Position numbers and translations under genes: made by a program. A model generated the notes under the pieces. It had not been told where the DNA came from, did not search any database, and saw only the letters and a list, made by a program, of their open reading frames with translations. Positions 38,046 through 46,514 of a stretch of DNA of 64,000 bases are shown here, one piece after another; positions within the stretch are counted from its first letter, which is position 1; each line of letters opens with the position of its first letter. This DNA comes from Saccharopolyspora sp. NFXS83 (GTDB lineage: Bacteria; Actinomycetota; Actinomycetes; Mycobacteriales; Pseudonocardiaceae): the NCBI RefSeq assembly GCF_026241095.1, contig NZ_JAPFGB010000016.1:113516-177515 (forward strand). The letters run 5' to 3'.

Positions 38046-38687
38046 TCAGCCGCTCTCGAACGCCACCCGGATTCCGAGCCCGACCATCACGGTGCCGGTG
38101 ATCCGTTCCATGGCGAGCCGGACGCGCCTGCGGCTGAGCAGCCCCCGCAGGCCGCCGACCAGCCACGACGCCACGCGCCAGTACACGAGCGCGACGCCCA
38201 GGAACGCCAGGGTGAGGATCATCGAGGTCGCCGTGCGCGGTTCGCCCGGTGAGATGAACTGCGGCAGCAGCGTCAGGAACAGCAGGATGATCTTCGGGTT
38301 GAGCACGTTGCTCACCAGGCCCTGCCGGAACGCTGCGCGCCGGGTCAGGACACCGGTGCCCCCGGTGGTCTCCGGCAGGGTGGCGGCCGGTTCGCCGCGG
38401 TCCCGGATGCTCTTCCACAGCGTCGTCACGCCGAGCCACACCAGGTACGCCGCGCCCGCGATCTTGAGCGCCGTGTAGGCGACGGCGGAGGCCGCCAGCA
38501 GCGCCGACAGCCCGGCCACCGAGATCGCCGCGTGCACCAGCAGCCCGGCGCAGCAGCCGAGGCCCGTCCACCACATCCCGGCCGTTCCCCCGCGGATGCT
38601 GTTGCGCAGGCCCAGCGCGGTATCGGGACCGGGGGCGAGGGTCACCACGATCACGAACAGCACGAAGGGAACGAGTTGAGCGGGCAC
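38046..38687 (-). CDS. LysE/RhtB-family exporter
   Basis: 213 residues with six predicted helices; amino-acid or metabolite exporter. Seen: VTLAPGPDTALGLRNSIRGG near the N-terminus and NPKIILLFLTLLPQFISP in the middle. GTG 38687 is chosen because a TATTCT box lies six bases upstream. Substrate unknown. Convergent with murA. Confidence 0.9.
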   Translation of the reverse strand: MPAQLVPFVLFVIVVTLAPGPDTALGLRNSIRGGTAGMWWTGLGCCAGLLVHAAISVAGLSALLAASAVAYTALKIAGAAYLVWLGVTTLWKSIRDRGEPAATLPETTGGTGVLTRRAAFRQGLVSNVLNPKIILLFLTLLPQFISPGEPRTATSMILTLAFLGVALVYWRVASWLVGGLRGLLSRRRVRLAMERITGTVMVGLGIRVAFESG

Positions 38688-38693
38688 TCGCGC

Positions 38694-38699
38694 AGAATA
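38694..38699 (-). promoter_or_regulatory. LysE-exporter -10 box (TATTCT), leaderless
   Basis: TATTCT on the minus strand, six bases before the GTG. Confidence 0.55.
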
Positions 38700-38790
38700 A
38701 GGACGCGGCCCCGGTGACGTCACGTGATTTCCGGGCACAGCGACGCCCGCCACAGTCCGCGGCCCGAGCGGTGCGCAACGTCGAGGTGGG

Positions 38791-39597
38791 TCAGGGCTTG
38801 CGGCACACGGCCGCGTAGCTCGCGGCGCGCTCGGGGTCCGGCCCGACGTCCTCTTCGGAGTCCGGTCGCCACTGCGGGGTGAAGACCACTCCCGGCTCCA
38901 GGACGTCGAAGCCGCTCAGCATCCCGGTGATCTGCTCCGCGGTCCGCAGCGTCGCCGGCGTGGACGTGCACCGGTACAGCTCGCCCGCGGCGTCGAGCTC
39001 CGGCAGCTGGTCGGCGGTGCAGTGCGACAGCGCCAAGTAGCTCCCCGGTGCCAGCAGTTCGCGGTAGCGGCCCAGCAGCGCCACAGGATCCTCGCTGTCC
39101 GGGATGAAGTGCAGCATCGCGAGCATCGTCACCCCGACCGGCCGGTCCAGGTCGAGCAGCCGGGTCAGTTCCGGGACGCCCAGCAGCTGCTCCGGGTCGC
39201 GCACGTCGCCCTGCACGATCTCGGCGCGGGGGGTGCGCTCCAGCACGAGCTGGCTGTGCGCGATGGCGACGGCTTCGTTGTCCACGTAGACCACGGTGGA
39301 CTCGGGATTGAGCCGCTGCGCGATCTCGTGCACGGAGCCCGCGGTCGGGATGCCGGAGCCGATGTCGAGGAACTGCCGCACGCCCTGATCCAGGTAGAAG
39401 CGCACGACGCGCTGCAGGAACAGCCGGTTGAGCCGGGCGTACTCCCGGGCTCCGGGGAAGATCTCCAGGGCGCGGTGCGCGAACTCGCGGTCCACCGCGA
39501 AGTTGGCGGAGCCGCCCAGGAAGTAGTTGTAGATGCGGGCGGCGCTGGGCCTGGTCAGGTCTGCCCGGACCGGTTTCCAGCTAGGTTTGTTGCTCAC
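38791..39597 (-). CDS. SAM-dependent methyltransferase, DUF574 family
   Basis: 268 residues. An actinobacterial paralogous family: SAARIYNYFLGGSANFAVDR at the N-terminus, SAM motif FLDIGSGIPTAGSVHEIA, then VVYVDNEAVAI. Many copies occur in actinomycete genomes; the substrate is unknown. ATG 39597. A near-perfect 24-base palindrome lies about 34 bases upstream of the start and may be its operator. Confidence 0.92.
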   Translation of the reverse strand: MSNKPSWKPVRADLTRPSAARIYNYFLGGSANFAVDREFAHRALEIFPGAREYARLNRLFLQRVVRFYLDQGVRQFLDIGSGIPTAGSVHEIAQRLNPESTVVYVDNEAVAIAHSQLVLERTPRAEIVQGDVRDPEQLLGVPELTRLLDLDRPVGVTMLAMLHFIPDSEDPVALLGRYRELLAPGSYLALSHCTADQLPELDAAGELYRCTSTPATLRTAEQITGMLSGFDVLEPGVVFTPQWRPDSEEDVGPDPERAASYAAVCRKP

Positions 39598-39630
39598 CCG
39601 GTGGCACCTCGCTGATCATGGCCGAGTCGG

Positions 39631-39654
39631 CATTGGTCCGATCGTGGACCAATG
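39631..39654 (-). promoter_or_regulatory. palindrome upstream of the DUF574 methyltransferase
   Basis: CATTGGTCC (39631-39639), GATCGT, GGACCAATG (39646-39654). An outer TGATCAT (39613-39619)/ATGATCA (39652-39658) pair overlaps it. Candidate operator. Confidence 0.55.
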
Positions 39655-39686
39655 ATCAACTTTTGCCAAGTGGAAACCCGCGAACT

Positions 39687-40220
39687 TCACGTTGTTCGTT
39701 CGTGCAAGCACAACAGCAGGTAGCCGGCGATGGACTGGGCATCGGTCACCTCGCCGTCCCGGATCATGCGTTCGAACTCCGCGCGGTCGAACCACGCCGC
39801 CCGCATGTCCTGCTCCTCGAGCTCCCGCTCATGCTCCCCGGCGGTGAGGCCGGTCGCCAGGAACACCCTGCCGCGCTGGCTGGACATGCCCGGCGCCACG
39901 TCGAGCCGCCCCAGGTCGGTCAGCCGCGCCGCGCGCAACCCGGTCTCCTCGCGGAGTTCGCGAGCGGCGAGCTCGGCGGTCTCCACCTCCGCCCGATCCG
40001 GCGCGGTGCCCTGCGGGAACTCCCAGCGGCGCATTCCCAGCGGGTAGCGGAACTGCTCGACCAGGTGCAGCCGATCCCCGTCCATCGGGATGATCAGCGC
40101 GTAGTCCGGTTTGTCCACCACGCCGTAGATCCCGTCGGATCCGTCCGCGCGCCGGATGCCGTCCTCCCGGACCGTCATCCACGGATTGGCGTAGATCTCG
40201 CGGCTGCTCGTCGTGCGCAT
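39687..40220 (-). CDS. Nudix hydrolase (ADP-ribose pyrophosphatase type)
   Basis: 177 residues. Nudix helix AARELREETGL preceded by Gly and Glu at slightly longer spacing (GTAPDRAEVETAEL), as in ADP-ribose pyrophosphatases with the EFPQGT strand. Likely hydrolyses nucleoside diphosphate-sugars. ATG 40220; a TAGGAC box lies nine bases upstream. Confidence 0.88.
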   Translation of the reverse strand: MRTTSSREIYANPWMTVREDGIRRADGSDGIYGVVDKPDYALIIPMDGDRLHLVEQFRYPLGMRRWEFPQGTAPDRAEVETAELAARELREETGLRAARLTDLGRLDVAPGMSSQRGRVFLATGLTAGEHERELEEQDMRAAWFDRAEFERMIRDGEVTDAQSIAGYLLLCLHERTT

Positions 40221-40264
40221 CGGCCCATGGTCCTACGCCGCGTCCCGGACCGATCACGCGGCAG

Positions 40265-40315
40265 CCGAGGAAGGGAACCTTCCTGCCATCGATGCGAGGG
40301 AGGAACCTTCCTGCC
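40265..40315. repeat. two tandem left half-copies of the palindrome family
   Basis: Left halves at 40265-40290 and 40294-40315, same orientation, about 29 bases apart; the second is degraded. Confidence 0.85.
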
Positions 40316-40333
40316 GTTGCAGTCGCGCACCCG

Positions 40334-41737
40334 TCAGGCGCTCTCCGCCCGGTTGAGCTTCGAACGGCGCAGGCCGTAGCCGAGGTACACGGCGAGACCG
40401 ACGGCCGTCCAGATCCCGAAGACCAGCCAGGTGATCCAGTCGAGACCGAGGATGAGGTACGCGCACAGCGCCACGCCCAGCAGCGGGACCCACGGCATCA
40501 GCGGCGTGCGGAAGGACCGGTCCAGGTCGGGTTTGCGCCGCCGCAGCACGATCACGCCGACGTTGACGATCCCGAACGCCACCAGGGTCCCGATGCTCGT
40601 CGCGTCGGCGAGGCTGCTCAGCGGGACCACGGACGCGAGGATCGCCACCAGCACGCCGACGATCATGGTGTTGTGCGCGGGCACGGCGCGGCGGTTGACC
40701 GCGGACAGCTTCGCGGGCATCAGCCCGTCCCGGGACATCGACACCAGGATCCGGGTCTGCCCGTACAGGACGGTCAGCACCACGGAGGCGATCGCGACGA
40801 CGGCGCCGAACGCGAGCAGCACCGCGGGCCAGCCCTGGCCGGTGACGATCTCCAGTGCGGTCGCGAGCGAGGCCTCGGAACCGCCGAGCACCTCCGTGCC
40901 GACGGCGCCCACGGCGGCGAAGGCGACGACCACGTAGACGAGCGTGACGATGGCCAGCGAGAGCATGATCGCCCTCGGCAGGTCCCGCTTCGGGTTCCGC
41001 GCCTCTTCACCGGCGGTGGAGGCGGCGTCGAACCCGATGAACGAGAAGAACACCGCGGACGCGCCCGCCGAGACGCCCGCGATGCCGAGCGGCGCGAACG
41101 GCGTCAGGTTCTCCGAGCGGAACGCGGTGAGCGCCACGCAGACGAAGAACACCAGCACGGCGAGCTTGAGCAGGGTGGTGAAGGTGGTGACGGCGGCGCT
41201 CTCCCGCACGCCCATCATCAACACGGCCGTGGCCAGCAGCACCACGACGACGGCGGGCACGTTCACGATGCCGCCTTCGCCCGGTGGCGCCGACAGCGCG
41301 TCGGGAATGGTCATGCCGAGGGTGCCGCGCAGGAACTCGTTGAGGTACCCGCCCCAGCCGACGGCGACCGCGGCGACCGACACGCCGTACTCCAGCAGCA
41401 GGCACCAGCCGCAGACCCAGGCGACCAGTTCGCCGAGGGTCGCGTAGGCGTAGGAGTACGCCGAGCCGGACACCGGGACGCTGCCCGCGAGTTCGGCGTA
41501 GGACAGCGCCGAGCACAACGCGGCCAGGCCGGCGAGCACGAACGACACGATCACCGCGGGTCCGGCGGCGGGCGCGGCTTCGGCCAGCACGACGAAGATC
41601 CCGGTACCCAGGGTCGCGCCGACCGACAGCGCGACCAGCGGTAGTAGCCCCAGAGTGCGGCTCAGCGCGGTGTGCGAGCTTTCGTCGGTGAGGCGCTCGA
41701 CCGGTTTGACGCGGGAGAACAGCTGGGCGTACGACAC
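40334..41737 (-). CDS. amino-acid permease (APC family)
   Basis: 467 residues, twelve predicted helices plus extra C-terminal helices, cationic amino-acid transporter-like. Seen: [20 protein letters not shown] (helix 1 Gly motif), [20 protein letters not shown], and [20 protein letters not shown] (helix 6 and loop). GTG 41737 is chosen; a TACCGT box lies eight bases before it. The open frame above it is unlikely coding. Divergent from nucS. Confidence 0.92.
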   Translation of the reverse strand: MSYAQLFSRVKPVERLTDESSHTALSRTLGLLPLVALSVGATLGTGIFVVLAEAAPAAGPAVIVSFVLAGLAALCSALSYAELAGSVPVSGSAYSYAYATLGELVAWVCGWCLLLEYGVSVAAVAVGWGGYLNEFLRGTLGMTIPDALSAPPGEGGIVNVPAVVVVLLATAVLMMGVRESAAVTTFTTLLKLAVLVFFVCVALTAFRSENLTPFAPLGIAGVSAGASAVFFSFIGFDAASTAGEEARNPKRDLPRAIMLSLAIVTLVYVVVAFAAVGAVGTEVLGGSEASLATALEIVTGQGWPAVLLAFGAVVAIASVVLTVLYGQTRILVSMSRDGLMPAKLSAVNRRAVPAHNTMIVGVLVAILASVVPLSSLADATSIGTLVAFGIVNVGVIVLRRRKPDLDRSFRTPLMPWVPLLGVALCAYLILGLDWITWLVFGIWTAVGLAVYLGYGLRRSKLNRAESA

Positions 41738-41831
41738 GAGAACGCACGGTAGACCTGCCGGTCCTAGTGATCTTCGTGAGGTTTGCCGGGGCGATACCGG
41801 CATGGGTGCTCGACATCGTGATCGGCGCCCG

Positions 41832-41837
41832 TACCCT
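41832..41837 (+). promoter_or_regulatory. nucS -10 box (TACCCT), leaderless
   Basis: TACCCT seven bases before GTG 41845. Confidence 0.5.
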
Positions 41838-41844
41838 GTGCCGG

Positions 41845-42504
41845 GTGCGTCTTGTCATCGCTCGCTGCAAGGTCGACTACGTCGGCCGCCTCACCGCGCA
41901 CCTGCCCGTCGCCCAGCGCCTGCTGCTGGTGAAGTCCGACGGGTCGGTCTCGGTGCACTCCGACGACCGCGCCTACAAGCCGTTGAACTGGATGAGCCCG
42001 CCGTGCTGGCTGATCGAGGACCCCGGCGTGTGGACGGTGCAGAACAAGGCCGGCGAGAAGCTGGTGATCAGCATCGAAGAGGTGCTGCACGACTCCAAGC
42101 ACGAGCTGGGCCCGGAGCCGGGCCTGGTCAAGGACGGCGTCGAGTCGCACCTGCAGCAGCTGCTCGCCGAGCACGTCACGACGCTGGGCGACGGGTGGTC
42201 GCTGGTGCGCCGCGAGTTCCCGACGGCGATCGGCCCGGTGGACCTGATGTGCCGGGATTCGGGCGGTGCCAGCGTCGCGGTCGAGATCAAGCGCCGCGGC
42301 GAGATCGACGGCGTGGAGCAGTTGACCCGCTACCTGGAGCTGTTGAACCGGGACCCGCTGCTGTCGCCGGTGAGCGGGGTGTTCGCGGCTCAGCAGATCA
42401 AGCCGCAGGCCCGGACGCTGGCGGAGGACCGCGGCATCCGGTGCGTGACGTTGGACTACGACCAGCTGCGCGGGATCGAGCCCGACGAGTTCCGGCTGTT
42501 CTGA
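41845..42504 (+). CDS. nucS: mismatch-specific endonuclease NucS/EndoMS
   Basis: Cuts mismatched DNA on both strands and provides the mismatch repair of actinobacteria lacking MutS/MutL. 219 residues. The N-terminal domain [19 protein letters not shown] and [16 protein letters not shown] match mycobacterial NucS closely. The nuclease site is Asp133 (GPVDLMC), Glu147 and Lys149 ([13 protein letters not shown]). The C-terminus DEFRLF fits the clamp-binding end. GTG 41845 is set by the conserved N-terminus; sequence upstream is not NucS-like. Confidence 0.95.
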   Translation: MRLVIARCKVDYVGRLTAHLPVAQRLLLVKSDGSVSVHSDDRAYKPLNWMSPPCWLIEDPGVWTVQNKAGEKLVISIEEVLHDSKHELGPEPGLVKDGVESHLQQLLAEHVTTLGDGWSLVRREFPTAIGPVDLMCRDSGGASVAVEIKRRGEIDGVEQLTRYLELLNRDPLLSPVSGVFAAQQIKPQARTLAEDRGIRCVTLDYDQLRGIEPDEFRLF

Positions 42505-43161
42505 GTCCCCGCGGCACGCGGGTCGGTGGAGAGTCCCGGCCCGCTGCTGTCGCCTTGCGGCCGTGACGTCGTCGATTCCGGGGCGGCCCGCCGCGCCCGC
42601 GCGCGTGTCGAACACGTGTTCACCCTGCTGAGTGATGATTTCCGCGGCAGCGCGAGGAACACTGGAGACATGATCAGTTCATCGGTGTTCCTCGACGTGT
42701 CCGCGCCCGTGCTTCTTGCAGGTCGGAGGCGTCCCCCGTGCGCAGTCGCCGCTCGCGTTCATCCTGGTGCCGCCGGTCCGGCCGGTCGACTTCGCCGCTC
42801 ATCTCGGTGGATCGCCAGGGCGTCCGGTGGTCTCGCGCGGGCGCCCGTCGATCGCGAGCGCTCTTGCCTCGACTCGGGTTGATTTTCGTTTTCTCCTGTG
42901 GACTGCGCCGTGGTCGCGTGGTGGATTCCGTGTCCTGATTCGGTCCGCGAGGCGCCGCGTCGTTTGCTGTTCGGCAGGGACGGCGTCTGACTGTCCGTGA
43001 CGTTTCCGCTGCTCGGAGGAGTGTCGATTGCGCCGAAAGTTGACACCCAACGAATTGGTATCGGTCCAGTGTGAGCGGTCCCACTGTGCGGTAGTGTCCG
43101 TCTGCCGCCGATCGGGTGGTGATTATCGTTGGACTTTGTTGGGTCTGGAGGTGGGGTAGCC
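42505..43161. other. 657-base stretch without a convincing gene
   Basis: Contains only short overlapping frames with unlikely amino-acid composition. A TTGACA lies at 43040-43045 and a TAGTGT near 43091; either could belong to a promoter of the symporter gene. Less GC-rich than the genes around it. Confidence 0.45.
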
Positions 43162-44844
43162 GTGGACGTGCTAGCCCAAGAAGAGTTGCGGCTCGATGCC
43201 GGCGCGGTCGACTACGTGCTGCTCGCGCTGTACTTCGTGTTCGTGCTCGGCATCGGCTATCTCGCACGGCGCTCGGTCTCCACGAGCCTGGACTTCTTCT
43301 TGTCCGGGCGCGCGCTGCCGGCGTGGGTGACGGGGTTGGCCTTCATCGCGGCCAACCTGGGCGCGATCGAGATCATCGGCATGTCGGCCAACGGTGCCGA
43401 GTACGGCATGCCGACCATGCATTACTTTTGGGTCGGCGCGGTCCCGGCGATGCTGTTCCTCGGCATCGTGATGATGCCGTTCTACTACGGCTCGAAGGTC
43501 CGCAGCGTTCCCGAGTTCATGCTGCGGCGCTTCGGCAAACCGGCGCACCTGGTCAACGGCATCAGCTTCGCGCTCGCGCAGGTGCTCATCGCCGGTGTCA
43601 ACCTGTACCTGCTGGCCAGCATCGTGAACGTGCTGCTCGGTTGGCCGTTGTGGGTGTCGGTGCTGGTCGCCGCCGCGATCGTGCTCACCTACACCGCGCT
43701 CGGCGGGTTGTCCGCGGCGATCTACAACGAGGTGCTGCAGTTCTTCGTGATCGTCGCCGCGCTGCTGCCGCTGACCCTGGTCGGGCTGCACAAGGTCGGC
43801 GGCTGGGAAGGCCTGGTCGACAAGGTGAGCGCCAGCCCGGGCGGAGCCGAGCAGCTCTCGGCGTGGCCGGGCACCGAGCTCACCGGGTTCACCAACAGCT
43901 TCCTGAGCGTGCTGGGCATCGTGTTCGGCCTCGGCTTCGTGCTGGCCTTCGGCTACTGGACGACGAACTTCGTCGAGGTCCAGCGAGCCATGGCCTCCAA
44001 GAGCATGTCCGCGGCCCAGCGCACCCCGATCATCGGCGCGTTCCCGAAGCTGCTGATCCCGTTCATCGTCATCGTCCCCGGCATGATCGCCGGTGTGGCG
44101 GTGCAGGAACTGGTCGTGTTCAAGGCGACCTCGACGGGCAACGTCGACTACAACGACGCGATCCTGCTGCTGATGCGGGACTTGCTGCCCAACGGCATCC
44201 TCGGCGTGGCGCTGGCCGGTCTGCTCGCCTCGTTCATGGCCGGCATGGCGGCGAACCTGAGCTCGTTCAACACGGTGTTCACCTACGACATCTGGCAGTC
44301 CTACATCAAGAAGGACGGGTCGGACCAGTACTACCTGAGCATGGGTCGCTGGGTGACCGTCGGCGCCACCGTGATCGCGATCGGCACGGCGTTCATCGCG
44401 TCCGGCTACGAGAACCTGATGGACTACCTGCAGCAGCTGTTCTCGTTCTTCAACGCGCCGCTGTTCGCCACGTTCATCCTCGGCATGTTCTGGAAGCGGA
44501 TGACCCCGACCGCGGGCTGGCTCGGCCTGGTGCTCGGTACCGCGTCCGCGGTCGCCGTGTTCGCCCTCGCCGAGACCGGGGTGCTGGACCTGCCGGGTCA
44601 GGGCGCGAGCTTCGTCGGTGCCGGTGCGGCGTTCGTGGTGGACATCGTGGTCAGCGTGCTGGTCAGCATCGTGACCCGGCCGAAGCCGGACGAGGAACTG
44701 GTCGGTCTGGTGTACTCGCTGACGCCGCGGACGAAGCTGAAGGCATCGGCCTCCGGCGAGGACGCGGGCTGGTACCGCAAGCCCGGCTTGATGGCGGGCA
44801 TCGTCCTGGTGATCACCATCGTGCTCAACATCGTCTTCGGCTGA
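43162..44844 (+). CDS. sodium:solute symporter (SSS family)
   Basis: 560 residues, about fourteen helices. Seen: VDYVLLALYFVFVLGIGYLA, FIAANLGAIEIIGMSANGAE, and the helix-5 region AIYNEVLQFFVI with the sugar-transporter-like GGLSAAIYNEV. Closest in type to SGLT-like sugar/inositol carriers, but the substrate is not assigned. GTG 43162 has GGAGG nine bases upstream; the frame opens further left. Thirteen bases before a small membrane-protein gene. Confidence 0.92.
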   Translation: MDVLAQEELRLDAGAVDYVLLALYFVFVLGIGYLARRSVSTSLDFFLSGRALPAWVTGLAFIAANLGAIEIIGMSANGAEYGMPTMHYFWVGAVPAMLFLGIVMMPFYYGSKVRSVPEFMLRRFGKPAHLVNGISFALAQVLIAGVNLYLLASIVNVLLGWPLWVSVLVAAAIVLTYTALGGLSAAIYNEVLQFFVIVAALLPLTLVGLHKVGGWEGLVDKVSASPGGAEQLSAWPGTELTGFTNSFLSVLGIVFGLGFVLAFGYWTTNFVEVQRAMASKSMSAAQRTPIIGAFPKLLIPFIVIVPGMIAGVAVQELVVFKATSTGNVDYNDAILLLMRDLLPNGILGVALAGLLASFMAGMAANLSSFNTVFTYDIWQSYIKKDGSDQYYLSMGRWVTVGATVIAIGTAFIASGYENLMDYLQQLFSFFNAPLFATFILGMFWKRMTPTAGWLGLVLGTASAVAVFALAETGVLDLPGQGASFVGAGAAFVVDIVVSVLVSIVTRPKPDEELVGLVYSLTPRTKLKASASGEDAGWYRKPGLMAGIVLVITIVLNIVFG

Positions 44845-44857
44845 CCGGAGGAACCTC

Positions 44858-45124
44858 ATGGCTACTGAGACACCCAAGCGCACTGCGGGCGCCTTCGACA
44901 TCCGGTTGATCATCGCTGTGCTGTTCTTCCTGTACGGCCTGGTGCTCACCGTGCTCGGCGCCACCGCGAGCGCCGAGGACGTGGCGAAGGCCGCCGGGAT
45001 GAACATCAACCTGTGGAGCGGGCTCGGCATGCTCGTGTTCGCCGTCGGGTTCGCCCTGTGGGTCAGGTTGCGGCCCCTGATCGTTCCCGACGGCTCGACC
45101 GAGGAGAGTGCCGCCGAGCACTGA
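44858..45124 (+). CDS. small two-helix partner of the symporter
   Basis: 88 residues with two helices (LIIAVLFFLYGLVLTVLG and LWSGLGMLVFAVGFALWV) and charged ends. Not named, but a two-helix gene next to an SSS symporter suggests an accessory subunit (inference). The ATG has GGAGG seven bases upstream; co-transcribed with the symporter. Confidence 0.8.
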   Translation: MATETPKRTAGAFDIRLIIAVLFFLYGLVLTVLGATASAEDVAKAAGMNINLWSGLGMLVFAVGFALWVRLRPLIVPDGSTEESAAEH

Positions 45125-45292
45125 CCTCTCCCGTTCCGGCCCCAGCGGTCCGGAACCGACCGGCACCGCGCGCGGCGTCGTTGATCGTGGCTTCGGCCCG
45201 ATCGGCGGCGCCGCGTTCGGGTGCCCGGGACGAATTCGCCGTTCGCAGGTCGAGAATGACCGGTTTCGGGTCGGCCGGGCGAGTTCGCTGGC

Positions 45293-45298
45293 TACTGT
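45293..45298 (+). promoter_or_regulatory. -10 box (TACTGT), leaderless, lipoprotein A
   Basis: TACTGT six bases before GTG 45305. Confidence 0.5.
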
Positions 45299-45304
45299 GA
45301 TCGC

Positions 45305-46264
45305 GTGTCCAGACTCGTGACCTTGACCGCGACCTTGCTCGTCCTGCTCACCGCCGCCGGCTGCGCCACCGGAATGGGGAGGGCGACGTCGCAGCGGGAG
45401 ACCGTGCCGGTCGTCGAGTTCGACGTGGACGCGGACGCGGTCTTCGACGACGCGTTCGCGCCGAACCGGCTCCGCTCGGTCGATCCGTGCGCGGCACTGC
45501 GTTCCGCCGGGCTGGAGCAGTACGGCGCACCCGCCTCCGACACCCGGGGCGAGCTGGGGTCCTGCTCGAACTTCATGAAGGACCACGACGGCGAGCAGTT
45601 CAACGCCACGCTGTACCTGGACAACGACGTCTACAACGTCGACACCCACCGCATCGGCGGTTTGCCGGGCGAGGTGCTGCCCGAGGACGAGACGTGCTTC
45701 GTCCGCACCGCCTACCAGGGATCCGGTGCTGACGTCCTGGGCGCCCGCCACGGCATGCAGGTCCAACTGCTCAGCGACGGTGCGGCCGACCCGTGCTCGG
45801 CCGCGGTGCAGATCATGACCAGGATCGTCGACACCATCCGCACCGATCCGCCGATCGGCGACGCCGCGGGATCGCTCGCCTCCTACGACCCGTGCGCGAT
45901 GCTCAACCCCGTCGAGGCCCGCGACGCGCTGGCCGGCGCCACCGCGCCTGCCGTGGCCCGCGGTCTGTTCCGGTGCGGTTGGACGCCGGAGAACGGGGTG
46001 TCCGCGAACGTGCGCTTCGAGGCGGGCCGGGTGGAGACGGGGACGGTTCCGCCCGTCGACCTGGGCGGCAAGCTCGCCTCGGTGCTGCCGGGAACCACGC
46101 CGGGAACGTGCCGGGTGCAGTGGGAGAACCAGGGCACCAACGCCTCCGGGGACGACGAGTTCGTCGAGGTGTCGGTGAGCAACGCCGGGCCGATCCCGCT
46201 GGACCCGTGCGCGAACGCGATCGGGGCCGCCCGCGCGGCGCGGGCGAAACTCCCCCGGGGTTAG
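45305..46264 (+). CDS. lipoprotein A, DUF3558-like, two-domain
   Basis: 319 residues, lipobox LTAAGC (Cys20). Two similar halves, each opening with a DPC motif (VDPCAALRSAGL and YDPCAMLNPVEARDAL) and holding further Cys (GSCSNFM, FRCGWTP), and a final DPCANAIGAARAA. This matches DUF3558-type actinobacterial lipoproteins (inference). Related in layout to the lipoprotein at 51119. GTG start with TACTGT six bases before it. Confidence 0.8.
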   Translation: MSRLVTLTATLLVLLTAAGCATGMGRATSQRETVPVVEFDVDADAVFDDAFAPNRLRSVDPCAALRSAGLEQYGAPASDTRGELGSCSNFMKDHDGEQFNATLYLDNDVYNVDTHRIGGLPGEVLPEDETCFVRTAYQGSGADVLGARHGMQVQLLSDGAADPCSAAVQIMTRIVDTIRTDPPIGDAAGSLASYDPCAMLNPVEARDALAGATAPAVARGLFRCGWTPENGVSANVRFEAGRVETGTVPPVDLGGKLASVLPGTTPGTCRVQWENQGTNASGDDEFVEVSVSNAGPIPLDPCANAIGAARAARAKLPRG

Positions 46265-46459
46265 GGCGCCCGGCGCCGTGCGATCGATCGCCGCGGGTGG
46301 CGTTCGCCGTCCGGGCGCGCGACCCGGCGCACCCGGACCGGCACGGTCCGCGACGGGTCGTGAGCGTCGGCCGTCGGAAACCTGCGACGCGGATGACGAA
46401 CTTCGCGCCGTTCACATGTGATTGCCCGCTTTCGCCCCGAGTCCCTGCCGCCGCGCGCG

Positions 46460-46484
46460 GTAATTCCGTAGGCTGCCGAATTAC
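46460..46484 (+). promoter_or_regulatory. operator wrapped around the aldehyde dehydrogenase -10 box
   Basis: GTAATTC (46460-46466) and GAATTAC (46478-46484) flank TAGGCT (46469-46474). A TetR-sized inverted repeat, likely a repressor site. Confidence 0.65.
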
Positions 46485-46514
46485 AACGACCATTGAAACG
46501 GTGGGAGGCAGCTC

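Noticed and set aside
42526..42938. Small genes in the gap after nucS
   Set aside because: Arg/Ser/Pro-rich overlapping frames with no ribosome sites or recognisable features.
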